A stretch of 64,000 nt of DNA. It comes from Hymenobacter cheonanensis (GTDB lineage Bacteria > Bacteroidota > Bacteroidia > Cytophagales > Hymenobacteraceae). The translations under genes were made by a program, and so were the position numbers. Location of the stretch: the NCBI RefSeq assembly GCF_030581075.1, contig NZ_JAUQSW010000001.1:744001-808000 (forward strand), in the 5' to 3' direction. The first letter of the stretch is position 1, and every line of letters starts with the position of its first letter. The notes under the pieces are model-generated. The model saw nothing but the letters and a program-made list of their open reading frames with translations, ran no database searches and was not told the DNA's origin. Positions 7,625 to 16,940 of this stretch are shown here, piece by piece.

Positions 7625-10621
7625 ATGCGCGTCGATTTGCGGTTTTTGTTTCTGGGGTTGCTGCTGGGGGTTGCCGGGTTGCTGCTAGGCTTTTCGGAGC
7701 CCCGCAAGCCCCTGCCCGACCCGCTGCCCAGCGGCCCCGCCGAAACGCAGTGGGTCGATAGCGTGTTTAACTCGCTTACGCCCGACCAGCGGCTCGGCCA
7801 GTTTTTTATGGTGGCCGCCTACTCCAACCGCGAAAAAGCCCACGCCGACCGCATCGAGCGCCTGGTACGCAACCAGGGCATTGGGGGCGTGATGTTTTTG
7901 CAGGGCGGCCCCAAGCGCCAGGTCATCCTAACCAACCGCTTGCAGGCTGCCGCCAAGGTGCCGCTGCTCATCGCTACCGATGCCGAGTGGGGCCTCGATA
8001 TGCGCCTCGACTCCACGGCGCACTTCGCCAAGGAAATGACCCTGGGCGCCATGGACGACGACCAGCTGGTGTACCAGATGGGCCGCGACCTGGCCCGCAA
8101 GCTGCGGGCGCTGGGTGTGCACATCAACTTTGCGCCGGTGGTCGATGTCAACTCCAACCCCGGCAACCCCGTGATTGGCAACCGCTCATTCGGCGAAAAC
8201 CAGGACCGCGTAGCCGCGCTAGGGGTGCAGTATATCAAAGGCTTGCAGGGCCAGCACGTGATTGCCGTAGCCAAGCACTTCCCGGGCCACGGCGATACCG
8301 ATACTGACTCGCATGTGGCCCTGCCGGTCATCAACACCGACCTGGCCAGGCTCGAAAAGGTGGATTTGGTGCCCTTTCAGAAGTCGTTTGAGGCCGGGGC
8401 GCTGGGCGTGATGGTGGCCCACCTCTACATGCCTTTGTTCGACACAACCAACGCTAAAACTACCACGCTCTCGAAGGCGCTCGTGACCGGGCTGCTGCAA
8501 GAGCGCATGGGCTTTAAGGGCTTGATTTTCACCGATGCACTGAACATGCGCAGCGTGAGCAAGCTCTACAAATCGGGCGAGCTTGATGCGATGGCCCTGG
8601 CCGCCGGCAACGACGTGCTGCTGTTTTCGGAAGACGTGCCGGCCGCCCTTATCCGCATCAAGGAAGCCGTGGCGGCAGGCCACCTCAACCAGGCCGACCT
8701 CGATGCGCGGGTCAGGAAAATACTGCGCGCCAAGTACTGGGCCGGGCTTAATAAGTACAAGCCCGCCAATGCGCTAGCCCTGCGCGACAGCCTCAACCTG
8801 CCCGCTTCGCGGGTGCTGGCCCAAACGATTTTTGAGCACGCCGTGACGGTGGTGAAGAATGAGGACAAGCTTCTTCCCTTCCAACGCCTTGATACGCTGC
8901 GCATTGCGGCCATTACTATCGGCACCCAGCCGGAAGGGCCCTACGCCACCATTTTCAACAAATACCAGCCCGGCCCGGTGTACGCCGTGTCTGACCGCTA
9001 CGCGCCCGACTCTACTTTCAGCCGCATTCAGGCCAGCCTCGGCGATGCCAACGTGGTGGTAGTGAGCCTGCATCAGATGAACAACACCCCTAGCCACAGC
9101 TACGGTCTGGGCGAGGGCGCGCTGAAATTCCTCAAGAACCTGGAGGCCGATAAGCGCCGCAAAACCGTGGTGGTAGCGATGGGCAACGCCTACGGCCTCA
9201 AGTTTCTGGAATCGGCCCGCACGCTGGTGTGCGGCTACGAGGACCACTACGCGGCGCAGCTGGTGGTGCCGCAGGTGCTGTTTGGCGCGCTGCCGGCGCG
9301 GGGCAAGCTGCCCGTTACGGTGTCGGAAACGCTGAAGGCGGGCACTGGGCTGGCCACTGCCGACCTGCACCGGCTGCGCTACGCTGCCCCCGAGCGCGAG
9401 GGCCTCGACTCGCACATTATGAGTCAGATAGACCATATTGCGCTTGAGAGCATTGTGACGGCCGCCACCCCCGGCTGCCAGGTGCTCATCGCCAAAAACG
9501 GCACGGTGGTATTTGACCAGAGCTACGGCTATGGCACCTACGACCAGAGCCAGCCCGTGACCAACAGCACGCTCTACGACCTGGCTTCGGTAACGAAAGT
9601 GGCCGGCACCTTGCAGGCCGTGATGTACCTCAAGGACCAGGGCCGCCTGAACCTGGACGAGAAAGTGAGCAGCTACCTGCCCGAAATGCAGCGCACCAAC
9701 AAGCGCGATGCTACCGTGCGCGATATTTTGCTGCACCAAGCGGGCCTCAAGCCCGGCATTCCGACCTGGGAGCGCACCGTGCGCGATGGCGCCCTCAAGC
9801 CGGCTTATTATTCGAGCACCCGCTCCGATGATTTTCCGAATGAGGTAGCGCCCGGCGAGTACTCCATCAAAGCCGCCGACGACTCGGTGTGGGCCTGGAC
9901 GCTGCGCTCGACGCTGCTGCCCAAGGTGCGCGGCAAATACCCGGTGGAGTATTCTGACCTCAGCTTCATCATCATGAAGCGCCTGAGCGAGAAGCTACTA
10001 GGCCAGTCGCTGGCGGAATTCCTACCCAAGGAGTTCTACAAGCCGCTGGGGCTAGCGACCATGACGTACAACCCGCTCACGCGCTTTCCCAAGAGCTGCA
10101 TCGCGCCTACCGAAAAGGATACCTACTACCGCCGCGAGCAGCTGCAAGGCACCGTGCACGACCAAACTGCTGCCCTCGTGGGCGGCGTGGGCGGCCACGC
10201 CGGCCTCTTCGCCACCGCGAATGACCTGGCAGTACTCATGCAGATGAACCTGCAGAACGGCAAGTACGGTGGCAACCAATACTTTCAGAATTCGGTGGTG
10301 AGCGAATTTTCGCGCCCGCAGGTGGCCGGCAACAAGCGCGGCTTGGGTTGGGACCGCGGCGACCCCAGCAAGCCCGAGGGCCCCACCAGCCGGCTAGCCC
10401 CGGCCAGCACCTTCGGCCACACGGGCTTCACGGGCACCTGCGTGTGGCTCGACCCCGACAATCAGATTCTCTACGTCTTCCTCTCCAACCGCGTGTACCC
10501 CGACGCGGGCAACGTGAAGCTGCGCACGTATAATATCCGCACCCGCATTCAGGAGGTGATTTATAAGGCGATGGCCCAGAATAAGCCGGAGCGCGTAGGT
10601 GGCGCAGCCGGCGGGCAGTAG
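7625..10621 (+). CDS. Exported GH3 beta-N-acetylhexosaminidase fused to a serine beta-lactamase/DD-peptidase-type domain
   Basis: 998 residues from this ATG. A hydrophobic signal segment (about 6-22) indicates export. The first domain (about 45-590) is glycoside hydrolase family 3 of NagZ type. It has the KHFPGHGDTDTDSH loop at 217-230, whose His and Asp serve as acid/base in NagZ enzymes, and the nucleophile aspartate D304 in FTDALNM. The second domain (about 595-985) is a class C beta-lactamase-like serine hydrolase with SVTK at 655-658, YSD at 776-778 and HTG at 932-934. NagZ-type enzymes remove GlcNAc from peptidoglycan fragments, and the second domain could act on peptide or ester bonds of the same polymer; that pairing is inference. 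The frame extends back to a TTG at 7517, but that adds a non-signal N-terminus and is rejected. Confidence 0.9.
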   Translation: MRVDLRFLFLGLLLGVAGLLLGFSEPRKPLPDPLPSGPAETQWVDSVFNSLTPDQRLGQFFMVAAYSNREKAHADRIERLVRNQGIGGVMFLQGGPKRQVILTNRLQAAAKVPLLIATDAEWGLDMRLDSTAHFAKEMTLGAMDDDQLVYQMGRDLARKLRALGVHINFAPVVDVNSNPGNPVIGNRSFGENQDRVAALGVQYIKGLQGQHVIAVAKHFPGHGDTDTDSHVALPVINTDLARLEKVDLVPFQKSFEAGALGVMVAHLYMPLFDTTNAKTTTLSKALVTGLLQERMGFKGLIFTDALNMRSVSKLYKSGELDAMALAAGNDVLLFSEDVPAALIRIKEAVAAGHLNQADLDARVRKILRAKYWAGLNKYKPANALALRDSLNLPASRVLAQTIFEHAVTVVKNEDKLLPFQRLDTLRIAAITIGTQPEGPYATIFNKYQPGPVYAVSDRYAPDSTFSRIQASLGDANVVVVSLHQMNNTPSHSYGLGEGALKFLKNLEADKRRKTVVVAMGNAYGLKFLESARTLVCGYEDHYAAQLVVPQVLFGALPARGKLPVTVSETLKAGTGLATADLHRLRYAAPEREGLDSHIMSQIDHIALESIVTAATPGCQVLIAKNGTVVFDQSYGYGTYDQSQPVTNSTLYDLASVTKVAGTLQAVMYLKDQGRLNLDEKVSSYLPEMQRTNKRDATVRDILLHQAGLKPGIPTWERTVRDGALKPAYYSSTRSDDFPNEVAPGEYSIKAADDSVWAWTLRSTLLPKVRGKYPVEYSDLSFIIMKRLSEKLLGQSLAEFLPKEFYKPLGLATMTYNPLTRFPKSCIAPTEKDTYYRREQLQGTVHDQTAALVGGVGGHAGLFATANDLAVLMQMNLQNGKYGGNQYFQNSVVSEFSRPQVAGNKRGLGWDRGDPSKPEGPTSRLAPASTFGHTGFTGTCVWLDPDNQILYVFLSNRVYPDAGNVKLRTYNIRTRIQEVIYKAMAQNKPERVGGAAGGQ

Positions 10622-10631
10622 CCGGAGGACG

Positions 10632-10825
10632 CTGGCGCGAGTTTAGCGCAGCGTAACTCGCGCCTGATTATGTGATGAGGCTGTGCCTCATCTGCCGCGC
10701 CAGCAGTAGAGGGTCGCCAGGGTATGTATTAATCTATGCGAGCTATCCGGCCGCTAGCGCGGCAGTGGAGGTATAACCTCCACTTATCAACTGGCACGAG
10801 TTACGCTGCGCTAAACTCGCGCCAG
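10632..10825. repeat. MITE-like element with 33-bp terminal inverted repeats
   Basis: The left arm 10632-10664 and right arm 10793-10825 are reverse complements with one mismatch; the right arm ends CTGCGCTAAACTCGCGCCAG. Inside are two smaller perfect hairpins: GATGAGGC/GCCTCATC near 10675 and AGTGGAGGT/ACCTCCACT near 10775. There is also a TGCCGCGC/GCGCGGCA pair. No coding frame is evident. The element fills the gap between two convergent genes and could work as a transcription barrier. Confidence 0.7.
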
Positions 10826-10880
10826 TTAGGTTTCTTCAGCCAAGCACACGGCCAAGTCACTGCTGCTTAAGCTATTTAAG

Positions 10881-12773
10881 CTACTCCGCCGCCAGCCATA
10901 CGTTGTCGGCCGGATAGCTGTCGGGCACGTAGAGGCTGCCTAGCGTGACTTTTTTGATGGTGCGGCCGTTGCGCACGGGCACCGTCACGGTTTTGGCGCC
11001 CTCTTTCCAAACGGCAATGCTGCGGTGGATTTGCTCCGTGTCACCATTATCGAAGGTCACGGTCAGGTCTACGGGCACGGGCTTGCTGCCTTTGGCGGTA
11101 ACGGTGATTTGGGCGGGCTTATCGGCGGGGCGCACCACGGTGGTGATGGCCAGGTCGGGGTAGCCGCCCTCAAAGAACCAGCGCTGCCAGAACCAGTCGA
11201 GGTTCTGGCCGGCCCCGGCGTTCATCGAGTAAAAGAAATCGTAGGGCATGGGGTGCTTGCCGTGCCAGGTGCGAATGTACGTATGCAAGGCCTTGATAAA
11301 CAGCTCATCGCCGAGCATATCCTTTACGTAGAGGTACCCTAGCCCCGGCTTGGGATACGAGTTGAGGAAGAACGGCGCGCCGGTTTGCTGCGTGGTGAGC
11401 GTCACGATGGGCAGGTCGTCCTCGGTGTCGGCGGCGCGGGCGTAGGCCGCCATGCCGTAGTCGTCGATGAGGCCGGGCTGGATGAGGGGCGAGATAATCC
11501 ACTCGCCGATAGTGGCCCAGCCCTCGTCCATCCAGCCGTATTTCGTCTCGTTGATGCCCATGTAAAACGGGAACATCGTGTGAAAAATCTCGTGGTCGGT
11601 GAGCGTGATGCCCTCCTCGCGGGTGCGGGTCGGGCTGTCGTTCACCATCATGGGATACTCCATCTGGTCGAGGCCGTCGAACACCGTTTCGTGGCTGTAG
11701 GGGTAGGGCCATTGGGGGAAGGTATAGCTCATGGCTTCCACCGTTTTACGGCCAAACCTGGCAACCTCCTCAAAATCGTCGTGGCTGGGGTTGTACACGG
11801 CATCGACGCGGGTGCGGCGCTTGGTGGCGGGGTCTACCACGAGGCTGGTGGCCTCCCACACGTAGTGGTCGGCGGTGGCAAAGGCAAAGTCCGTCACGTC
11901 GCGCGCGTCGAAGTGCCAGGTATTGTAGGCGTTGGGTGCGGTGGCATCGTGCAGCCGCGCCTCGGCGCTGTCGATAATGCTGGTAATGCCGTCCTTTTTT
12001 TCGGCAGCGCGCAGGCGCGCCAGGTACTTTTTGGCGAGCACCTTGTCGGCATTCGTCAGGTCGCCGGTGGCCCACACCAGGAAGTTGCGCGGCACCGTGA
12101 TGTCGGCCGCGAAGTGACAGAAGTCGTTGTAAAACTCCGGCCCGCCGGTGTACGCTATTCGGTTCCAGCCGTCAACATCGTCGTACACGGCAACGCGCGG
12201 GAAGAAATACGCCACAAAATCGGCTCCCGGCGCCACCTCGCCCGTGCGCTGATGCGAGCCTTTATTGAGGGTGTACGAATACGTAATGGTAACCTGCGCC
12301 GCCTGCCGGGCGCCGATGGCGCGGCGCAGCGGCACCAGCATATTGGTATTGTCAATCTGCAGCTGGCCGGGGTCGATGGCCTGGCCATTCACGCTCAGCT
12401 GCTCGATTTTTACGCCGTCGCTCAAGTCCTCGGGGGCAAACTTGCCCGAGCGCGGGGCCCCCTTCTGGTACAGATTCGGGTAGAGCTTGAACCAGAGCTG
12501 GCGCAGCGAATCGGGGCTATTATTCTGATACTTAATAGCAACAGTGCCCGCTAGCAGGCGCGTGGCCGGGTCAAAATTGACCTTGATGGTGTAGTCGGCC
12601 GTGTTCTGCCAGTACTTGGGGCCGGGCTGGCCGCTGGGCGAGCGGGTGCCCCGGTCGTAGGTAGCCCGCAGGTTGCGGGGCATGGGCAGCGGCGCCTGGG
12701 CCAGGCTAGCCGAATATGAAAAGGCCAGCAGCGCGACGAGCGCCAATCGAGAAAAACCGAGAATCTTTTTCAA
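10881..12773 (-). CDS. Exported M1-family zinc metallopeptidase
   Basis: 630 residues with a signal peptide (MKKILGFSRLALVALLAFSY, cleavage probably after SLAQA). The gluzincin active site is complete: HEIFH at 394-398, with the third zinc ligand E417 exactly 18 residues after the second His (in WMDEGWATIGEW). The exopeptidase motif GxMEN appears as the variant DQMEYPMM at about 369-376, as in several bacterial M1-like proteins; true aminopeptidase activity is therefore likely but not certain. The C-terminal 100 residues form a beta-sandwich-like domain. It is the last of four consecutive exported peptidase-type genes on this strand, each with its own intergenic gap. Confidence 0.92.
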   Translation of the reverse strand: MKKILGFSRLALVALLAFSYSASLAQAPLPMPRNLRATYDRGTRSPSGQPGPKYWQNTADYTIKVNFDPATRLLAGTVAIKYQNNSPDSLRQLWFKLYPNLYQKGAPRSGKFAPEDLSDGVKIEQLSVNGQAIDPGQLQIDNTNMLVPLRRAIGARQAAQVTITYSYTLNKGSHQRTGEVAPGADFVAYFFPRVAVYDDVDGWNRIAYTGGPEFYNDFCHFAADITVPRNFLVWATGDLTNADKVLAKKYLARLRAAEKKDGITSIIDSAEARLHDATAPNAYNTWHFDARDVTDFAFATADHYVWEATSLVVDPATKRRTRVDAVYNPSHDDFEEVARFGRKTVEAMSYTFPQWPYPYSHETVFDGLDQMEYPMMVNDSPTRTREEGITLTDHEIFHTMFPFYMGINETKYGWMDEGWATIGEWIISPLIQPGLIDDYGMAAYARAADTEDDLPIVTLTTQQTGAPFFLNSYPKPGLGYLYVKDMLGDELFIKALHTYIRTWHGKHPMPYDFFYSMNAGAGQNLDWFWQRWFFEGGYPDLAITTVVRPADKPAQITVTAKGSKPVPVDLTVTFDNGDTEQIHRSIAVWKEGAKTVTVPVRNGRTIKKVTLGSLYVPDSYPADNVWLAAE

Positions 12774-12893
12774 CCAGAAAAACTGAAAATGGAGCGTCAG
12801 GGAATCGTGAGGGCCTTTGCCATCGAAAACCTACCCGCTCGCTACTAACGCAAAAACTACCCTACTGCTGCAAGCCAGCCCGCAAAAATAGCT

Positions 12894-12939
12894 AAACCGG
12901 CAGGCTGGCCCGACGAACGCCGGGCCAGCCTGCCGGTTT
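12894..12939 (-). terminator. Hairpin terminator after the M3 peptidase gene
   Basis: Perfect 19-bp arms (12894-12912 and 12921-12939) with an 8-nt loop lie 25 bp past the M3 stop codon on the minus strand. A short T-rich stretch (AGCTATTTTTG) follows. Termination is the likely role. Confidence 0.7.
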
Positions 12940-12963
12940 ATGCTTAGCTGGCACCAGGTACGC

Positions 12964-15207
12964 CTACCGGGCGGTTCCGGTGGCCTTCACCCCAGCCGCT
13001 TTGCCCGGCTTGGGCAGCGCCTTGGCCGGCGTCATCGGGAAGCCGCGGTGCTTCATCAGGGCATCGATTTTGGGGTCGCGGCCGCGGAAGGCGCGGTAGC
13101 CGGCGGCCGGGTCCACGGTGTTGCCTACTGTAAATACGTGCGCCCGCAGGCGGGCCGCCACGGCTTTGTCGTAGGGGCCGCCGGCTTCGGTGAAGGCGCT
13201 GAAGGCATCGGCGGCCAGCACCACCGACCACAGGTAGGAATAGTAGCCCGCCGAGTAGCCATCGCTTGAGAACACGTGGCTGAACTGCGGCGTGCGGTGG
13301 CGCATCACCAGCTCGTGGGGCATGCCCAGCTCGGCCAGGGTTTCGCGCTCAAACTTATCGGGGTCAATCTTTTGCGAGCCCGCCAGGTGCAGCTTCATGT
13401 CGATGAGGGCGCTGGCCAGGAACTCGGTCGTGGCAAAGCCTTCGTTGAAGGTGCTGGCCTTGTTGATGCGGTCAACCAATACCTGCGGAATGGGCTGGCC
13501 GGTCTGGTAGTGCAGGGCAAAGCGGTTGAGCACCTCGGGCGTGGGCAGCCAGTTTTCGAGCAGCTGCGACGGAAACTCCACGTAGTCGCGCACCACGCTG
13601 GTGCCCGCCAGGCCGGGGTAAGTCACGTTGCTCGACAGCCCGTGCAGGGCGTGGCCAAACTCGTGAAACAGCGTGGTGGCGTCGGTCCAGGAAATGAGCA
13701 CCGGCTCGCCCTCCTTGCCCTTCACGAAGTTTGAGTTATTGGACACAATGGTCGTTACCTCCTTGCCATCCATGCGCTCCTGGTTACGGTAGGCATTCAT
13801 CCAGGCGCCCGAGTTTTTGCCGGGGCGGGCGTAGGGGTCAAAATACCACAGGCCCACCTGCTTGCCGGTGGTTTTGTCGTTTACCTGCCACACCCGCACG
13901 TCGGGGTGGTACACGGGCACGTCCGTTACGGGCACGAAGGTGAAATTGAACAGTTCGCCGGCCACCCAAAACATGCCCTCGCGCATCTTATCGAGCTGCA
14001 AGTAGGGCTTCACCTCGTTCTGGTCGAGGTCGTAGCGGGCCTTGCGCACCTTCTCGGCGTAGTAGCGGTAGTCCCAGGGCTCGATTTTGAAGCCGGCCGG
14101 GGCGCCCTCTTTCCTGGCTAGGGCTTGCATATCGGCCACCTCTTCGTGCACGCGGGCCACGGCGGGCTTCCACACTTCCAGCATCAGCTGCATGGCGGCC
14201 TCGGGGGTTTTGGCCATCGTGTTGTCGAGGCGCAGGTGGGCGTGGGTGGGGTACCCTAGCAGCTTGGCCCGCTCGGCGCGCAGCTGCAAAATCTGGGTGA
14301 TGATGGCGTTGTTGTCGTGCGCGCCCCCGTTGTCGCCACGGTTGGTGAACATGCGCCAGGCCTTCTCGCGCAGCGGTCGCTGGTCCGAGTACGTCAGAAA
14401 CGGGTCGATACTGGAGCGCGTGTTCGTGATTACGCCTACCCCATTCGCCTTGCGCCCAGTAGCCGCCGCGGTGGCCGCGTCGCGCAGCGACGGCGGCAGC
14501 CCGCCCAGGTCCTTATCGGTCTTCAGTACCAAAACCGAGTCGGCTTCATCGGCCAGCACATTCTGCGAGAAGTGCGTGAACAGCCCCGCCAGTTGCTGAT
14601 TGATTTGCGAGAGCCGGGCCTTGGCCGGCGCATCGAGCTTGGCGCCGGCGCGCACAAACTGCTTGTAGTTGACCTCCACCAGCCGCTGCTGCTCGGGCGT
14701 GAGCTTCTTGGTGGCGGGCGACTTATACACCGCCTCAATGCGCTTGAACAGGGCCGTATTCTGCGAAATCTGGTCGGCAAAGGCGGCCATTTTAGGCGCC
14801 ATCTCCGTTTCGACAGCGCTGAAGGCCTTGTCGTTCAGCGTCGATTTCCAAACACCATACACGGCCTGCACGCGGTCGAGGGCCGTGCCGCTGCGCTCCA
14901 TCGCCGCAATGGTATTGTCGAACGTGGGCGCGGCCGGGTTGTTGGCAATGGCCGCGATTTCGGCCAGGTTTTCGGCCATCGCCGCTTCGAGGGCCGGCTT
15001 GAAATCAGCTACGTTGACTTTATCAAAAGCGGGCACGCCGCCGTGGGGGCCACCCCAGGGGGCTAGCAATGGCGCCTGGTTGGCGCGGCCGGCCACCGTT
15101 ACCACCGGGCTAGTAGCCTGGGCCATACTACAATAGGGTTGGGCCACCGCGAGGCCTAGCAGCGCGAGGCTGCCAGCCAGGCGGCGGTGGGGGGAAGAAA
15201 ACGACAT
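12964..15207 (-). CDS. Exported M3-family metallopeptidase (peptidyl-dipeptidase Dcp type)
   Basis: 747 residues. The signal peptide runs to about residue 30 (RRLAGSLALLGLAVAQ, with AQA as a possible cleavage site). The thermolysin-like zinc motif HEFGH is at 515-519 within TTLFHEFGHALHGLSS, the M3 hallmark. Downstream, FNEGFATTEFLASALID and the final HRTPQFSHVFSSDGYSAGYYSYLWS segments are typical of the Dcp branch, which removes C-terminal dipeptides. The length fits Dcp (about 680-720) plus the signal sequence. It is likely to act in the periplasm on peptides produced by other proteases. Confidence 0.94.
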   Translation of the reverse strand: MSFSSPHRRLAGSLALLGLAVAQPYCSMAQATSPVVTVAGRANQAPLLAPWGGPHGGVPAFDKVNVADFKPALEAAMAENLAEIAAIANNPAAPTFDNTIAAMERSGTALDRVQAVYGVWKSTLNDKAFSAVETEMAPKMAAFADQISQNTALFKRIEAVYKSPATKKLTPEQQRLVEVNYKQFVRAGAKLDAPAKARLSQINQQLAGLFTHFSQNVLADEADSVLVLKTDKDLGGLPPSLRDAATAAATGRKANGVGVITNTRSSIDPFLTYSDQRPLREKAWRMFTNRGDNGGAHDNNAIITQILQLRAERAKLLGYPTHAHLRLDNTMAKTPEAAMQLMLEVWKPAVARVHEEVADMQALARKEGAPAGFKIEPWDYRYYAEKVRKARYDLDQNEVKPYLQLDKMREGMFWVAGELFNFTFVPVTDVPVYHPDVRVWQVNDKTTGKQVGLWYFDPYARPGKNSGAWMNAYRNQERMDGKEVTTIVSNNSNFVKGKEGEPVLISWTDATTLFHEFGHALHGLSSNVTYPGLAGTSVVRDYVEFPSQLLENWLPTPEVLNRFALHYQTGQPIPQVLVDRINKASTFNEGFATTEFLASALIDMKLHLAGSQKIDPDKFERETLAELGMPHELVMRHRTPQFSHVFSSDGYSAGYYSYLWSVVLAADAFSAFTEAGGPYDKAVAARLRAHVFTVGNTVDPAAGYRAFRGRDPKIDALMKHRGFPMTPAKALPKPGKAAGVKATGTAR

Positions 15208-15252
15208 GCAAGTGCGAGAAAAGGAAAACTATACGTCTTAAAATTACGCCAT

Positions 15253-15293
15253 AACGGCGCCGGCCTTGCTAGCTAGCGAGGGCCGACGCCGTT
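15253..15293 (-). terminator. GC-rich hairpin after the M28 peptidase gene
   Basis: Arms AACGGCGCCGGCC and GGCCGACGCCGTT (one mismatch) flank a loop containing GCTAGCTAGC, just past the M28 stop on the minus strand. The sequence after the stem (complement of AAATTACGCC) is only weakly T-rich, so terminator function is probable rather than certain. Confidence 0.5.
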
Positions 15294-15309
15294 GCGCTTA
15301 CCAACGGGC

Positions 15310-16794
15310 CTAGCGCTCCAGCTTGAAGCCGGGGTCGCGGGCGGGCGGCGCAGTACGGTTGGCCACAGCCCAGCCGGTGAGGTACATCCAGCGGGTCATG
15401 TTGGTGAGCTTGGGGTAGTTGATGCGCTCGGGCTCGTCGCGGGGCGTGTGGTAGTCGGGGTGCAGCAGCGAAGTGTACATCACCGACGGAATACCCAGGC
15501 GGGCATACGGCAGGTGGTCGGAGCGGAAATACCAGCCCTCGGGGTGGTCGGCGCGGTCCCAAAGCGTGTCGAGCTTGAACTTGGGGCCGGCCTGGTTGGC
15601 GGCCAGGGCGATGTTCACCAGGTCGGCCGAGTTGCGGTGCGGGCGCTGGCGGCCCAGCAGGGCGGCGCTGTCGGGGGCGTTGCGGCCCATCATCTCGGCA
15701 TTGAGCACCGCCACGATGGACGACTGCGGCACCGTGGGGTTGGCCGAGTAGTAGCGCGAGCCGATGAGCCCGCGCTCCTCAGCGCCGTGGTACACGAAGA
15801 GCGCGGTGCGCCGCGCCGGCTTCTGCTTGAAGGCGCGCATGATGGCGAGCAGCGCCGAGCAGCCGGTGGCGTTGTCGTCGGCGCCGTTATAAATCGAGTC
15901 GCCGGCCACGGCCTCGCGCACGCCGTCGTGGTCCTGGTGGGTGCTGAAGAGCACGTTCTGGCTCTTGAGCTGGGCATCGGTGCCGGGAATTTTGGCCACG
16001 ATGTTCACCGACGGGTAGCCGAAGCTTTCCAATTGCAGATTGGCCACAAACTGCTGGCCGGGCTGCTGAGCCCAGCTAGCGGCGCTGGCGGGCAGCCAGA
16101 TGGTGGGCGCGCCGGTGGCCATTTTCACGTTGGGGTCGCCGGGCAGGCCGTAGCGGCCGCGCTCGTAGGTGTGGCCCCAGTGCTCGAACACGGCCTGGGC
16201 GCGGGCGTCGCCCACAATCACCACGGCCACCGCGCCGGCCTTCATCAGCTCGGCCGAGCGGTCGCGCATGGTAGCCATCTGGTAGCGCCGGAAGCTGAGG
16301 CCGGGCGTGACCTCGCCGCCAAACTGCATGGCCACGGCCTTGCCTTTCACATCGACCTTGGCCAGCTCGGCGGGGCTAGCGCTGCCCACCCACACCATGG
16401 GCGCGTTCACGCTGGCGCTCACCGGGGCGAAGAGAATCGCGTCGTGATTAAGCTTGAGCGCGTGGCTGCCGATGCTGAGCGTGCTGCCCTTGGTGAGGCG
16501 CGTACGCTGCATCGTAAACCACTGGAAGTACGTGCCATCGTCGCCGGCGGGCAGCGCCCCGATGGCCCGCATCTGGTCGGCCAGCCACACGGAGGCCTTC
16601 AGCTCATCGAGGGTGCCGGCTTCGCGGCCGCGGTAGTGGTTGCCGCCCAGCGCAAACAGGTCACGCTTGATGTCGGCTTCCTTGATGGCGCTTTCGGCGT
16701 TGGCCGTTGGGGCGGGCACGGCCTTTTTTTGGGCCTGGCCCGCCAGGGGCGCGGCCAGCGCCAAGGCGGCCAGCAGGTGGAATTTATGTTTCAT
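15310..16794 (-). CDS. Exported M28-family zinc peptidase
   Basis: 494 residues from the ATG at 16794. The signal peptide MKHKFHLLAALALAAPLAGQ ends near AGQAQ. A protease-associated-like insert (about 130-260) precedes the M28 catalytic core. Zinc ligands and catalytic residues appear in order: H286 and D288 (STHQDHDGV), D306/D307 (GADDNATG), E339/E340 (GAEERGLIGS), E367 (NAEMMGR) and H449 (DYHTPRDE). M28 members are aminopeptidases or carboxypeptidases; the exact specificity is unknown. The frame is open to 16920, but those extra 42 residues only translate the palindromic repeat upstream, so the shorter start is chosen. Confidence 0.93.
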   Translation of the reverse strand: MKHKFHLLAALALAAPLAGQAQKKAVPAPTANAESAIKEADIKRDLFALGGNHYRGREAGTLDELKASVWLADQMRAIGALPAGDDGTYFQWFTMQRTRLTKGSTLSIGSHALKLNHDAILFAPVSASVNAPMVWVGSASPAELAKVDVKGKAVAMQFGGEVTPGLSFRRYQMATMRDRSAELMKAGAVAVVIVGDARAQAVFEHWGHTYERGRYGLPGDPNVKMATGAPTIWLPASAASWAQQPGQQFVANLQLESFGYPSVNIVAKIPGTDAQLKSQNVLFSTHQDHDGVREAVAGDSIYNGADDNATGCSALLAIMRAFKQKPARRTALFVYHGAEERGLIGSRYYSANPTVPQSSIVAVLNAEMMGRNAPDSAALLGRQRPHRNSADLVNIALAANQAGPKFKLDTLWDRADHPEGWYFRSDHLPYARLGIPSVMYTSLLHPDYHTPRDEPERINYPKLTNMTRWMYLTGWAVANRTAPPARDPGFKLER

Positions 16795-16832
16795 TAGAAA
16801 AGGAATTAAATAGGTATTACCAAGTAAACAGT

Positions 16833-16924
16833 CGTCATGCTGAGCTTGCCGAAGCATCTTGGTCGCGTCGCTAGGTAGCAATCCAGCGGCGCAAGCAAGA
16901 TGCTTCGGCAAGCTCAGCATGACG
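16833..16924. repeat. Long palindromic element, copy 1 (28-bp perfect arms)
   Basis: Arms 16833-16860 and 16897-16924 are perfect reverse complements; the left begins CGTCATGCTGAGCTTGCCGA. The 36-bp centre contains no obvious gene. It is nearly identical in its arms to the element at 20061-20155 and related to those at 25805 and 30893. It sits between the DUF885 and M28 genes. Confidence 0.88.
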
Positions 16925-16940
16925 GCCGTTTCTGTATTTT

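Noticed and set aside
8774..9739. 321-codon minus-strand frame inside the GH3 fusion gene
   Set aside because: Antisense to a conserved coding region; no start context or motif.
11385..12554. 389-codon plus-strand frame opposite the M1 peptidase
   Set aside because: Shadow of the M1 coding sequence; no recognisable domain.
15292..16797. 501-codon plus-strand frame opposite the M28 peptidase
   Set aside because: The complement encodes a protein with all M28 metal ligands and a signal peptide. The plus-strand translation is low-complexity Gly/His/Ala/Val-rich.
16795..16920. N-terminal extension of the M28 peptidase
   Set aside because: The extra residues only translate the palindromic repeat and precede a normal signal peptide start.
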